64,000 nt of DNA, taken from contig KB304646.1 of the NCBI GenBank assembly GCA_000328365.1, forward strand, positions 86,671 through 150,670, written 5' to 3'. The position numbers were made by a program, and so were the translations under genes. Below the pieces are notes generated by a model. The model was not told where the DNA came from. It saw only the letters and a program-made list of their open reading frames with translations, and ran no database searches. Source of the DNA: Capitella teleta. Its lineage: Eukaryota; Annelida; Polychaeta; Capitellidae. Position 1 is the stretch's first letter. Each line of letters starts with the position of its first letter. Of the stretch, positions 9,391 through 21,094 are shown piece after piece.

Positions 9391-12031
9391 ATGTTGTTCT
9401 TCTTGGCTTTGCTCTCTGTGGCCTCTGGTAAGTTTAGCATTCAATGACAAACAGTACAATTTTAGCTTTTCAATACACTCACATTACAGCCTTCCCCAAG
9501 CCTGCCCTCATCGAAGAATGTGACCTGGCTTGCACCTTCGATTTCAATCCCATCTGTGGAAACGATGGCGTGACCTACGGAAACATGTGCCAGCTGACAA
9601 CCCAGGCTTGCCTGTAAGTATCTCTCCCCAAAAGGGTAATTTAATTTCATGGCAATTCTCTTCAACACCCTGAAGGAAGAGGAAACCCATTTCCATTGCC
9701 CACCGTGGAGCTTGTGAAGAAATTGCCGGTAAGTTGCAATGCATTCTATGATGAAGTTAATTTGATAACCAAAAAGATAAGAATCGCAACCTGTAGAATT
9801 CTCTCAACAATTTTTTTTCCATTCTTCTCAGTTGAGGCTGAGGAGTGCAACCTGGCTTGCACCTTCGATTTCAACCCCATCTGCGGAAATGATGGTGTGA
9901 CCTACGGAAACATGTGCGGCCTTACTTCCCAGGCTTGCCTGTAAATATCAATGGCGGGGATTTAATTATTATCATTGCAATTCTTTTTCAATACAAAGGC
10001 AGAGGAAACCCATCTCCATTGCCCACCGTGGAGCTTGTGAAGAAGTTGCCGGTAAGTTGTTATGATGAAGTTAGGGGCACCGGATAGCTCAGTGGGTTAA
10101 ACCGCCGACTACAATCCAATGCCAACCGTGGGGGTCGAGGTCCCGGGTTTGAGAGCCGATCAGGCCACGGGCATTATGATTGTGAATTATAATTGTAATC
10201 CGTTATAATTGTAATTCTTCGTTGACTCTGCAGTGCTGCCCAACTGCGTAACAAGGCCGGGCGCTGTGTACTACTGTCTATGGTGGTATGCAGGATAAAG
10301 AACCCTTGGGATTTATCGATAAGAGTAGGAAAAAACCCCGGTCCCGGGCCTTCTGTTCTGGCGCCCGTATCATCCGATCGGATTGGGTGGAGCCGTAAAA
10401 CCCCATCACTCACTCTATGATGAAGTTAATTTGATAGCCAAAAAGATAAGATTCGCAACCCGTAGAATTCTCTCAACAATTTTTTTTTTCCATTCTTCTC
10501 AGTTGAGGCTGAGGAGTGCAACCTGGCTTGCACCTTCGATTTCAACCCCATCTGCGGAAATGATGGTGTGACCTACGGAAACATGTGCGGCCTTACTTCC
10601 CAGGCTTGCCTGTAAATATCAATGGCGGGGATTTAATTATTGTCATTGCAATTCTTTTTCAATACAAAGGCAGAGGAAACCCATCTCCATTGCCCACCGT
10701 GGAGCTTGTGAAGAAGTTGCCGGTAAGTTGCCATGCATTCTATGATGAAGTTAATTTGATAGCCAAAAAGATAAGAATCGCAACCTGTAGAATTCTCTCA
10801 ACATTTTTTTTTCCATTCTTCTCAGTTGAGGCTGAGGAGTGCAACCTGGCTTGCACCTTCGATTTCAACCCCATCTGCGGAAATGATGGTGTGACCTACG
10901 GAAACATGTGCGGCCTTACTTCCCAGGCTTGCCTGTAAATATCAATGGCGGGGATTTAATTATTATCATTGCAATTCTTTTTCAATACAAAGGCAGAGGA
11001 AACCCATCTCCATTGCCCACCGTGGAGCTTGTGAAGAAGTTGCCGGTAAGTTGTTATGATGAAGTTAGGGGCACCGGATAGCTCAGTGGGTTAAACCGCC
11101 GACTACAATCCAATGCCGACCGTGGGGGTCGAGGTCCCGGGTTTGAGAGCCGATCAGGCCACGGGCATTATGATTGTGAATTATAATTGTAATCCGTTAT
11201 AATTGTAATTCTTCGTTGACTCTGCAGTGCTGCCCAACTGCATAACAAGGCCGGGCGCTGTGTACTACTGTCTATGGTGGTATGCAGGATAAAGAACCCT
11301 TGGGATTTATCGATAAGAGTAGGAAAAAACCCCGGTCCCGGGCCTTCTGTTCTGGCGCCCATATCATCCGATCGATTGGGTGGAGCCGTAAAACCCCATC
11401 ACTCACTCTATGATGAAGTTAATTTGATAGCCAAAAAGATAAGATTCGCAACCCGTAGAATTCTCTCAACAATTTTTTTTTTCCATTCTTCTCAGTTGAG
11501 GCTGAGGAGTGCAACCTGGCTTGCACCTTCGATTTCAACCCCATCTGCGGAAATGATGGTGTGACCTACGGAAACATGTGCGGCCTTACTTCCCAGGCTT
11601 GCCTGTAAATATCAATGGCGGGGATTTAATTATTATCATTGCAATTCTTTTTCAATACAAAGGCAGAGGAAACCCATCTCCATTGCCCACCGTGGAGCTT
11701 GTGAAGAGGTTGCCGGTAAGTTGCCATGCATTCTATGATGAAGTTAATTTGATAGCCAAAAAGATAAGAATCGCAACCAATAGAACTCTCTCAACATTTT
11801 TTTTTCTATTCTTCTCAGTTGAGGTTGAGGAGTGCAACCTGGCTTGCACCTTCGATTTCAACCCCATCTGTGGAAATGATGGTGTGACCTACGGAAACAT
11901 GTGCCAGCTGACTTCCCAAGCTTGCCTGTGAGTACAGTTAGACAATTATTGAGAATCAGCCTTTTAAATGTGTTCAATCTTTTCATAGCCTCAGAAAGCC
12001 CATTTCCATTGCACACCCTGGCGCGTGCTAA
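9391..12031 (+). CDS. Secreted six-domain Kazal-type serine protease inhibitor
   Basis: Thirteen exons (9391-9427, 9490-9613, 9676-9728, 9832-9940, 9999-10051, 10503-10611, 10670-10722, 10826-10934, 10993-11045, 11496-11604, 11663-11715, 11819-11927, 11989-12031) join in phase to 337 residues. Exon 1 plus the first codons of exon 2 give a signal peptide, MLFFLALLSVASA. Six Kazal domains follow, each with six cysteines and split over a 109-nt and a 53-nt exon. The reactive loop is the same in all: CTFDFNPICGNDGVTY. By alignment with ovomucoid domain 3 (CTLEYRPLCGSD) the P1 residue is Phe, so chymotrypsin-, elastase- or subtilisin-like targets are more likely than trypsin (inference). C1-C2 spacing is short (three residues), as in non-classical invertebrate Kazals. 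The last domain ends at its sixth cysteine, directly before the stop. Domains 2-5 are nearly identical. Confidence 0.92.
10074..10416 (+). mobile_element. tRNA-derived SINE in a Kazal intron (copy 1)
   Basis: The 5' end resembles a tRNA with an A-box (tagctcagtggg) and B-box region (gggtttgagagcc), followed by about 250 bp of body with cccttgggatttatcgataa and cggtcccgggcc. A 13-bp target duplication, tatgatgaagtta, flanks it (10061-10073 and 10416-10428). The SINE is in the sense orientation within an intron. The uninterrupted intron sequence survives in other repeats of the same gene. Confidence 0.92.
11068..11408 (+). mobile_element. tRNA-derived SINE in a Kazal intron (copy 2, copied by tandem duplication)
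   Basis: Almost identical to the SINE at 10074, with the same flanking duplication and the same intron position. It differs by a handful of substitutions and a 1-bp deletion near 11375. It therefore arose with the 993-bp duplication and not by a separate insertion. Confidence 0.92.
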
Positions 12032-12080
12032 GAATGAGGGTTAAGTTATCCAAGATTATCCACGGAACAACCTTCTGAAA

Positions 12081-12086
12081 AATAAA
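12081..12086 (+). promoter_or_regulatory. Polyadenylation signal of the Kazal gene
   Basis: AATAAA lies 50 bp after the TAA stop, in line with a short 3'UTR. Confidence 0.65.
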
Positions 12087-12166
12087 TATTGTTCTTTCGA
12101 CGTGAATTTTATGTTATCGTATTTCAACTGGAGTATCATTTAAGATGAAATTGTTCCTGGAGAATA

Positions 12167-15100
12167 CAGTATAATCTCGATATGTCGAACTCCCATAACT
12201 CGAATTGCTCTATAACTCGAAGCCATATTTCGAATCCCCGAGTCCCTTCCTACTATACCCGTACATTGAATTTTGTAACGATATGTCGAACTCCCATAAC
12301 ATAAAGCTAAATGCGACGTCATCATCAGTAAGGTCGAGGAAAAAGGAAAGGACGAGAGCTTTGCTGCCGATATTTGTTCAATAATCAGTTATGACACCAA
12401 ACCGATTGGAGTGATGCGACTTGGTCGTAAAAAGGAGGACACACACCACCATCGGCTTCTAATATTGTCTTTTAGCACGAACTTTGAGGCACGTGCCTTC
12501 CGTTCCCGTTTCGAAGAAGCAAGAAAAGACAAACCGAATGACTAATCTGAATTTCACGTCCCGCCCGGCCGCAACCGGAAAAAAATAGGATGCGTTTAGA
12601 AAGAGCGCCATTGTGGCAAACACTCTTAACAAAGAGGCGAAACATGAAGGTGACATGTGCAGCTACAGCGTAAGAGACAATGGATCCATCTTGAAATTTA
12701 AGAAGCAAGCTGATGGGAAATGGGTTCACATTTCGGACTGGATATTGAAAAAGTCGGGAAACGACGGACGTTGACCAAAGCCGTAACCGGAGCAGCTTCT
12801 ACACACCGGACAAGCTTGTTTTCGGCCAACAGAGGGGTCACTGTAATAGACCAAAGGAAAACCCACAACGAAAACCTCCTCATAGTACTCATAAACCCAT
12901 GGTCCATCTGCAACAAAGCAGAGAATATCAATGATTTTATCATCGAATACAACATCGACATACTGGCTATAACAGAGACTTGGCTCACAGGTACAGCCTG
13001 TGATGGCCCAACAATCAACGCCCTTCTACCAAATGGTTATGAGATCATTCATGCTCCTAGAAGAACTCGAGGAGGTGGCATAGCACTCGTCTACCGCCAG
13101 AGCCTCAATGTCACGCGCGTTGCAGTATCTTCTGCGTCGTTTGAAGTCCTCGAATGTGTCATCAAAGGTCCTATTGTGCTTTGCATTTGTGTTGTCTACC
13201 AACCGTATAGGACTGCACTATTTATGGAGAAGTTCAGCAGCTACCTCGCCGGCCTTGCAACATCTCCAGGACACCTACTTGTACTGGGAGACTTCAACCT
13301 TCACGTTGACGACCCCCTGTGCAAGTGTGCACAAGATTTCTTAACTTCTATGTCATCTCTTGGCCTTGAGCAGCATGTGACCACACTCACCCACCGTAAC
13401 GGTCATACTCTGGATCTGGTTCTCGCCCCACTCAGCAATCCACTGGATCTCACATGGAAGTCAATAGACTGTGGATTCCCAGACCATTATGCTGTCTTTG
13501 TCCAAGTTGCCACATCAAAACCTCCTCTGCCAAGGAAGTGCATTACCTACAGGAAGACTCGTTCTATCTGTCTGGAAAGCCTAAGAGAGGCTGTTGCATC
13601 ATCTCCCCTAACAAACGCGCAACACGTATCTTCTCTGGACGACTCAATCACCATCTACCATCACGAACTTGAGTACGTTATGAATACACTTGCTTCCCTG
13701 AAGACCTGTGAAATTACCATGCGCCCTGACTCCCGCTGGTTCAACGATGAAATATGGGCAGCGAAACAACACCGCCGCCAGATTGAAAGACTCTGGAGGA
13801 GAACTGGACTCACAGTACATTGTGAAATGTTTATGACCGAAAGAAATCGAGTAAACACTCTCAGTCATAACGCCAAAGAGAGGTTTTACAAAGGACAGGT
13901 TGCAGAAAATGCAGGCAATCAGCAGTAACTGTACAAAGTCGTAAAAACACTACTCGGACAATCTGGAGCACCGCAGCTGCCAATGGAGGACCCGGCTATG
14001 CTCGCGCAAAGGTTCAGTGACTTTTTTTGTATCTAAGATCCAAAGAATTCAAGAAAGTATTCCTGATGTACCACTGAGTGATCCAGAAGAGATCACCCAT
14101 CGAACACCACTTGACAACTTCTGCCCCGTGACATTGGATCATCTCGTGCGCCTAATTAGATCATCCCCACATAAACAATGCTCGCTTGATCCACTGCCCA
14201 CAATATGCTCAAACTTATGATTCCAGAGGTGTGCCCCTTCATCCTCCATGTGATCAACACTTCTTTGTCCACTGGCCGATTCCCACGCTCATTTAAAACT
14301 GCATTGGTATCACCTCAACTGAAGAAGCCCTCGCTCAACCCAGAAGAATTAAGCAACTATCGGCCAATCTCCAACCTCAGCTCCTTGAGCAAGACACTGG
14401 AACGCGTAGTAGCAGAGCAACTGATGACGCATCTGGACCAGAATGATCTTCTAGAGCCCTGCCAAAGTGCTTATCGCTAGCACCATAGCACAGAAACCGC
14501 CCTCTTGCGCATCCACACCGACATCAAACAGGCTCTTGTTGATGGTCGTGTTATGGCTATGTTAGACCTGTCGGCCGCCTTTGATACCATCAGCCATGAG
14601 ATACTCATCTGCACACTTTCCACCTGTGGGATCCAAGGGACTGCTCTCCAATGGCTCTCATCATACATCCACGACCAAACACAGACTGTAATGGTGAATG
14701 CAGCGCAGTCCAACACTAAGCCACTCACGACTGGAGTGCCTCAGGGCTGAGTCCTTGGGCCCCTGCTCTTCTCCGTCTACACTCGATCTCTGGGTGCCCT
14801 TCTCCAATCATACAACGTAGAATATCACATCTATGCCGACGACACCCAGGTCTATGTGCGCTGTGCCCCTGATGAAACCAACGCCGCAATACAGCGACTG
14901 GAGAAGTGCCTAGATGCTGTGCAACTGTGGATGTCGGCACACAGACTAAAGCTCAATGCCAACAAGACTGAGTTTATCGTATTCTGCAAGAAAGAAGCTG
15001 CCAAACTCGCGCCTGGATGTGTACTCCGCGTCGGAGGGAATATCATCACACCCACTGACTATGTCAAGAACATAGGGGTATCCATGGACAGATCCCTCTC

Positions 15101-16462
15101 CAGAGAAAAACAAGTTAACAATGTATGTCGTGTTGCCTATGCCCAACTGAAGAGCTTATCAAAAATCAAGTGTTTTATAAATCATCAATCCCTAGAATCC
15201 ATTATACATGCTCTTATTACTGCTCGTATTGATTACTGTTTTTTTTTTATGGTGTTAATGATCGTATTTTACAAAAGCTCCAAGTTCTACAAAATGCATG
15301 TGCCAGACTTTTAACCTTCTCGTTTTGACCATATTACCCCTGTCCTTACCGAATTGCATTGGCTACCCATCAAATATCGCATTGCTTTTAAACTTCTTAT
15401 GTTTACATTTAAATGCATGTACGGACTTTCACCAAGGTATCTGAGCGAACTTTTATCCCCTTACCAGCCGACCAGAAATATTAGATCACAAGACAGTTTC
15501 CTTTTATCTGTTCCTTTTACTAGGTCCCATGCATTGTACTCCTTAAGTTTCACTATTGTTGCCCCTCGTTTATGGAACCAATTACCTTTTAAACTTCGAT
15601 CCGCCCTGTCTTTGTCTGTTTTAAAATCTCAACTTAAAACCTATCGTTTTACCAAGTGATTAGATGCAACTAACCCGCTGAATTTCGTATTATCTTGTTC
15701 CCTTTCAAATGTTTTTACTCCTTCACACTTTCCCTTTTAACACGAGCGTTTTAGAGCACTATTGTTGTGGATTTTACGCTCTACAAAAATAATTTTTTTT
15801 TTTATTATTTATTATAACTCGAAAAGCTCTATATCTCGAAATCATTTTCTGTCCCCGTGGGTAATTTAATTAAGATACTTTTATGCTGAAGTTAACTCAA
15901 ATATGCCAAATTTTCATGCATAGTTGAATGCTAGAGAAATTTTGCCTGTGATTGGATAAAGCTGTCACAACTAATTGCTCGACTCGGAGCATCTAATCAG
16001 CGTCATTCACACCTTTCTTGAAGTTGAGAGCGAGCGGTTCTTGGAGTAACTCCCGAATCCTATTAATGCTTATAATAAATGTCAAAACAAAGATACACAT
16101 TCAATGCTTTCCTTTGTGGTCGCATTGTTTTAAGACATGTAACAATTACAAAAATATACAAAGCCTTTGTGATATTTTTAAAACGGCAATATCAGAGAAA
16201 ATATGATTGCAATGGCACCCAAGACTTTAAATGGGGTGGATACTTGGTATATCAATGAGCGGGGAAATGGGGGAGGCAGTGTTGGGTCATCATTTCGTCT
16301 GTGCACCTCTGCAAGTGCTCTCGTCATCGTGGCTACAAAGATAAAACTCTACTCGACTAATTTTTGTTTCCATACTTGATTCATGTTACTATATCTCGAA
16401 GGCTCTATAACTCGAATTGATTTCGACGGTCCCTTGAAATTCGACATATCGAGATTATACTG
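12167..16462. mobile_element. pogo/Tigger-like DNA transposon (non-autonomous), interrupted by a LINE
   Basis: The left end CAGTATAATCTCGATATG and the right end are exact inverted copies over about 23 bp. TA dinucleotides at 12165-12166 and 16463-16464 flank them, the target duplication of the Tc1/mariner-pogo superfamily. Both arms also carry repeated 'ataactcgaa' subterminal motifs. Removing the LINE (12301-15813) leaves an element of about 0.8 kb. No transposase frame is recognisable, so it was probably a MITE-like derivative. Confidence 0.88.
12301..15813 (+). mobile_element. Nearly full-length CR1/L2-group LINE inserted in the pogo-like element
   Basis: Flanked by a 5-bp target duplication, ataac (12296-12300 and 15814-15818). 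The 5' part (12340-12720) encodes an ORF1-like tail (ARAFRSRFEEARK, SYSVRDNGSILKFKKQADGK). ORF2 has an endonuclease (12720-13928) with ITETWL, GGGIALVYR, LVLGDFNLHVDD and PDHYAVF. Its reverse transcriptase has NYRPISNLSSLSKTLERVV, LDLSAAFDTISHEIL, GVPQG and [11 protein letters not shown]. The C-terminus is LHWLPIKYRIAFKL to LKSQLKTYRFTK, followed by an A/T-rich 3'UTR. ORF2 is broken: in-frame stops occur near 13926, 14478 and 14748, and a T-rich insertion and frame loss lie near 15240. It looks inactive. Clade assignment is from motif memory. Confidence 0.92.
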
Positions 16463-16570
16463 TAGTCTACTTTTCAATTCACAAAGCAAAAAATTCCAAA
16501 CAATAAATACACACTACACGTTCATTAATTTTGTATGCATGTATCAAAGTTCACACTACAGTCTACAACG

Positions 16571-17878
16571 TCACAGTGTCTTTGATAAGGCAGCTTTCAC
16601 ATGGGGAGCTCTTCTGATCATGTCCCAGTTAACGTTTGCTTCCAGGTCCGGCCATCGCGTCCTATTGCGATGACGCTCTTCCAAACAATCAAGGACCACG
16701 TGATCATAATCGAGGTCAAACTTATTTGCGAACATTTCCCATCTCCTTGACAACCAATCAAGATCGTATAAAGACAGTATGCAGATTGAGTGGACGAAAT
16801 GTTGCCCAAAGCAGTGGGCAGCACTCCAAGTCCAAATCACTTCACGGGCCAAGAAAGTCTTGGCGATCTGAGTCACTGCTGTTTGGTATCCGCCTGGAGC
16901 GCCAGGAAGAGAGTTGAGGGTGGCCCAGATCATTTCGTCCGGAGAACTAGTGCTTTCTGTCCATTTCACAAAGCGTTGAACGGTTTCGTTTGTGAGTATC
17001 CATTGCACAAATTGCCGTGAAAAGAGGTTATAGGAGCAGCCTTTTTTTAAGGGCACTGGTGGAAAGAATGGCTGCTTGGCTTCGAGGGTGGCCACAGGGG
17101 CATTACCAACGATTCGGTGGATTCTTTGCCACCGATGATGCAATGCTGCTGGGAATGGGTATTGCTCGATATCATTAGTGCCGTTCAGGAGTGATAAGAT
17201 GCGTACCATTTCAAGGTTCGTCCTCAGAGGAAATTCACTTCCGGCGACGTTAAGAAAGTATTTCCACGTGGTGCTGCTCTTTATGAGATCTTGCATACAT
17301 TGTAGGTCGGCTTGAACTGGAGAGAAACTGCCGTAAACATAATCATGCAGTTGAGAAGCGATGAAGACATTGTCGAAGCAGTTGCTTATGGCTTGCATCG
17401 CGCGGTGAACTCCTGAATTGGCTTTCAGATCAACGTAGATGCAGTAAATATTGTGTGGCATGTACACAGCACGTAACAGACGTTCGACTTGCGCCACGTT
17501 GCGGTGTAATCGAATTCCGAAGCTGAGGGGAAAAGCTGCTTCTTCGGTACTCACGTGGTCCCAGCTACGATATCGGCCATCCTTGAAGGAAGAGCAATTC
17601 TCTGCCGCTTTAATGAATGTTTCATCCAAAGGTGTTTTGTACCCAGATTGATTCAAGTAGGTTTTGCTGTAATCGGCCTCAGCCTTGTTTCCCTCAAACA
17701 ATAGCTTGCAATTCGGTTTTCTCATTTCATAATTTCTTGGTTCCATGTAGAATGATTTCACTGGAGAATCCTCCTCCTTGATTTGTTCAGGTCGGAGGTC
17801 ACAAAGGATGAATATGATGACCAAAATTCCAGCACCAATAAGCAGGGACCTCTTCTGTCTGACCACACGACTGGACAT
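16571..17878 (-). CDS. GCNT: Core-2/I-branching beta-1,6-N-acetylglucosaminyltransferase (GT14)
   Basis: Single-exon frame of 435 residues from the ATG at 17878. The sequence shows a short basic cytoplasmic tail (MSSRVVRQKRS), one membrane segment (LLIGAGILVIIFILCDL) and a luminal domain. GT14 landmarks appear in order: LRAVYMPHNIYCIYVDLKA, CFDNVFIASQL, VYGSFSPVQADLQCMQDLI, WKYFLNVAGSEFPLRTNLEMVR and SSPDEMIWATL. In vertebrates these Golgi type II enzymes add GlcNAc in beta-1,6 linkage to galactose or core-1 O-glycans. The length equals human C2GnT1 (428) within a few residues. An acceptor-like site just upstream (about 17895) suggests a spliced 5'UTR. An intronless coding region is usual for the family. 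The exact acceptor (core-2 versus I-branch) cannot be read from sequence. Confidence 0.93.
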   Translation of the reverse strand: MSSRVVRQKRSLLIGAGILVIIFILCDLRPEQIKEEDSPVKSFYMEPRNYEMRKPNCKLLFEGNKAEADYSKTYLNQSGYKTPLDETFIKAAENCSSFKDGRYRSWDHVSTEEAAFPLSFGIRLHRNVAQVERLLRAVYMPHNIYCIYVDLKANSGVHRAMQAISNCFDNVFIASQLHDYVYGSFSPVQADLQCMQDLIKSSTTWKYFLNVAGSEFPLRTNLEMVRILSLLNGTNDIEQYPFPAALHHRWQRIHRIVGNAPVATLEAKQPFFPPVPLKKGCSYNLFSRQFVQWILTNETVQRFVKWTESTSSPDEMIWATLNSLPGAPGGYQTAVTQIAKTFLAREVIWTWSAAHCFGQHFVHSICILSLYDLDWLSRRWEMFANKFDLDYDHVVLDCLEERHRNRTRWPDLEANVNWDMIRRAPHVKAALSKTL

Positions 17879-20800
17879 TGTGTTGTTGTGGCATACCTGT
17901 GATGGCAACAGATGAACGCTTATATCCTTTTGTAAAAATCACTCCGACAACATGCATTTATGCGCACACGACGAATATGAATTATTTATAGAATGTTCAA
18001 AAATTAAAGATGCAAAAATGCAGGGAAAAAGCTGAACATATAATGAGGCGGGTGATTCGTGGGTGGATTAAATCAGTCGCAGCATGACATCTGAATGTAC
18101 TCTTCAGTTGAATGCCTCTCGCCTTTAAAAAAAATTGCCATTTTTTTTATAAGTTTCTTCTATAAATTACTTTTTATCACGATTTCGTTGATGAATACCC
18201 TGACATACCTCCTGATCATAATCGACCGTAAAACATTGAGGTTCTTCACAGAATTGTTTTTGCATAATAAATATGTGCAAAAAAAAAAGATGTTGATCGA
18301 TATATGCGTCCCTGATGTCAGTGCCTATGGGAATAACACAGTCAATATAATAACGTCCAATGCCGGCTGAGTAAGAAAAAAATGTAGCAACATGTCGATA
18401 TAATGATTCTATGTTTGCTGATTCTTGGATACAACATAATAGGGTATAAAAAAGCAGACGGTTGTCCCCATGCACTCTTACAAGTGGAATATCTACCGAT
18501 AATCTACGGCACCACTTCATAAAAACGCACAAATTTGTTTAAAATAAGGCGATGCATGAATATTTTACCCACCTGTGATACAACAAATCACGCATATTTT
18601 TTAATGATAATCTACCGGAAAAAAATGACGATTTAAGCGTTAATTATGAACGAATTTGGCGCTCCACATTGAAGGTCTACACCTCAACACAACAGGGTTT
18701 ATTTCAGGACAATGATTTCCATCTGTGTCCGAATTATCTTTCTTGGAGGATTAAACTGGAGAGCCGTTCAGCTGATCTCAACACACTCGAACAATTATGC
18801 CGCTTGTGACTATGCTTCTAGCGCAGACATGCAGTTTAATTTAATCTCGATTCTTGGATCTTGACAGAGAGTAGATGAATTAAAATGCTGAAAACTTACC
18901 GTGAAACTTCAGTATCGCAAATCTTAAGTGAAGGAAAAGAAGGCTTACTTGTTTGCACAACGCATGCAATTGTTCTCAACACAATGCAACAAAACCAAGC
19001 AACATAATAATGAATAGATATACTGAACACCTAAATGGTAGCTACTCGCGGCACAACTGGCATCATGATACCTATATAGTGTTGTTAGAGGATACTAAAC
19101 TATCAAACATGTCATAAATACTTTAAAAGAATAATTTTGAATTGCGCATTTAACACGTCAGCCTTGAGAGGCATTTTGAGGTTTACTTTCGGTTGTAAAT
19201 ATTCGTGTAATCTTTATATGGAAATGAGACTCGAATGACAGCCACGTATAAACTACTAGTAGTAAAGCACTTAGGCTTCCAGGCAATCGTCGGGTCGTAT
19301 TTCGGAGTCAACAAGGACGCTTCAGTTATGGCCGTCATGTAGGCTGTCGTCATTCCGTAAATTTCTGGATCTGCGATGAGGAAAAAAGAAAAACAATCTT
19401 CTTTTTTTTTTTTCGTCTGTCGGTAATTAATGAGTGTCGTGCATTGTGCAGCGGTGCATACCGCAGGTATATTGCTCGAGGGTAGCGAGACCGAATCGAG
19501 TTTCCTGGGGCTGTGGATTTACCTGTACACGTGCGCTACCTGTGCGTCCGCTAGATATGATATTGGTTCCTCCCAGCGCGGTTTGAATACTTGGGGATTT
19601 ATGGATCTTGCATGTTCTATATAAAAACACTCCCTCGATGCTGCTCTGTAGCGCAGCCGTTTTGTGGTCACTTTAGTGGATTTGTACCGGCATTGTGTTA
19701 TTTTTATAGGTGAAGTTAGATACGATAGATGGCAATGTGTAGGTGTGAGTTGTCAATGCGAATTTCGCATAACCTTTAAACTGTAATAGATGTACTTATA
19801 AATTATAACGGATGCTTCGTCTTTTGTTTACTATCAATCATATTTTTAAGTACAAAACAGAACGATTAATTTGGAGCCTCTTTGCGGTTACGATTCCAGT
19901 GGAGATGAATTAATGCATCGGAATTCGAATCAACCGCGAAATAATTCGTCTTTGGACGTCAGAAGCCGGGTCTTACTCAGTACTCGTGAACACTGCTCAC
20001 TGAGCGTCCGATCATTGCGTCCGGGTCACGCCTCAACTCTCCTGCACAACCGTCGCCGCTTCCTCTCCTCATCCACATCCGGCACTTGAGTTCAAACACA
20101 GAATAAAACCAAGAACTCTGACGGACATCTCATTCAACGAATTATCAATCAATGGATATAGTATAATCATCCATTCACCAAATTCAAGTATAGCTACACT
20201 GAGAAGAACCAAAGACAGGTAGGTTAGTGTATAAAGCATGGCAGCATGGACACTCCATGCAGCTATGTCGGTCTACATGTATCATACTTATAGCTGCTAA
20301 TAGGATATCATCATTTTAAGCATATGTATTTTTGGTTCTTGATCTGGGCTTAATTGCATGCATACCGTCATAATATTTTATTTATTTTTCTTGTTTTCAT
20401 GCACCTGAATTAAAATGTGCATACAAGTTAATTAGTAATCCAAATGCGTAGGCTATCTCTTGTGAGATTCATCCGTCTTTTTGTTTTCTTCTGCAATCAA
20501 TAATTAACATATTGCATGCCAGATGCAACCATGGTAAATTCCCATACATATAAAGTATAAGTTTACAATGTAATAGCAACAGCTCACTATAATATTATTA
20601 TGATTAGTATATACAATATTAGATGATTCTCTTGAAACATTAAAGTTGTACAATCGTGGAAAGTGTGAATGGGAATGAGTATTACCATTGTAGTGGTTGG
20701 TCCACCGGAATGAAGACAACTGCAAAAGCAGGAAGTATCGGTGGCAGATGTCTTTAATGAAACAAGAGTAAATGTTGAAGGTCGCTGAGGATCGAATTCG

Positions 20801-21090
20801 CGCCAATGCAATTCAGTAGGCCTATCGGTACTTTTTGCACTCATTGCACTTTCTCTTCACGCTTCAGAATTTCGTCCTGTGGGTTTGCACTAGTCCTTCA
20901 AAATGAACACAAGAACCCACCGCTTGACTATGAATGTAGTTTCTTTTCCTTCCTGGATGATAAATACCCTGCTAGCTAGTACCAGGTTGAGGTCCTAAAA
21001 TAGTTGAATAATTTGAACAGCACTAGCTGGGGGTGATGGCTTCAAGCACATTCCATAATACTCCGATTCGTGAACTTGGTTTGAATTTCA
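17879..21090. other. Intergenic between the GCNT-like and BRICHOS genes
   Basis: The left part must hold the promoter and leader of the minus-strand GCNT-like gene. Around 19871-20090 is a 58-72-residue Ser/Arg-rich open frame ending before an AATAAA at about 20102, without a recognisable domain. A donor-like site (acagGTAGGT) lies near 20217 and might belong to a 5' leader exon of the BRICHOS gene. The rest is AT-rich and unremarkable. Confidence 0.4.
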
Positions 21091-21094
21091 CAGA

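Larger units (their letters stand above)
10049..12031 (+). repeat. 993-bp tandem duplication within the Kazal gene
   Basis: Matching landmarks are offset by 992-996 bp: exon 6 (10503) and exon 10 (11496), exon 8 (10826) and exon 12 (11819), SINE starts 10074 and 11068. Each unit holds one SINE-bearing intron, two Kazal domains and their short introns. The copies differ at only a few positions by eye, including the SINE, so the duplication followed the SINE insertion and is recent. The second unit's last domain (exons 12-13) is more diverged and resembles the first domain (GNMCQLT). Confidence 0.9.

Noticed and set aside
10075-10170. tRNA gene in the Kazal intron (A- and B-box-like sequences)
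   Set aside because: The tRNA-like head is followed by a fixed ~250-bp body and flanked by target duplications, and the same unit occurs elsewhere. It is a SINE head, not a tRNA gene.
18095-18532. Opposed open frames of 91 and 121 residues
   Set aside because: AT-rich chance frames with no motif, lacking splice or polyadenylation context.
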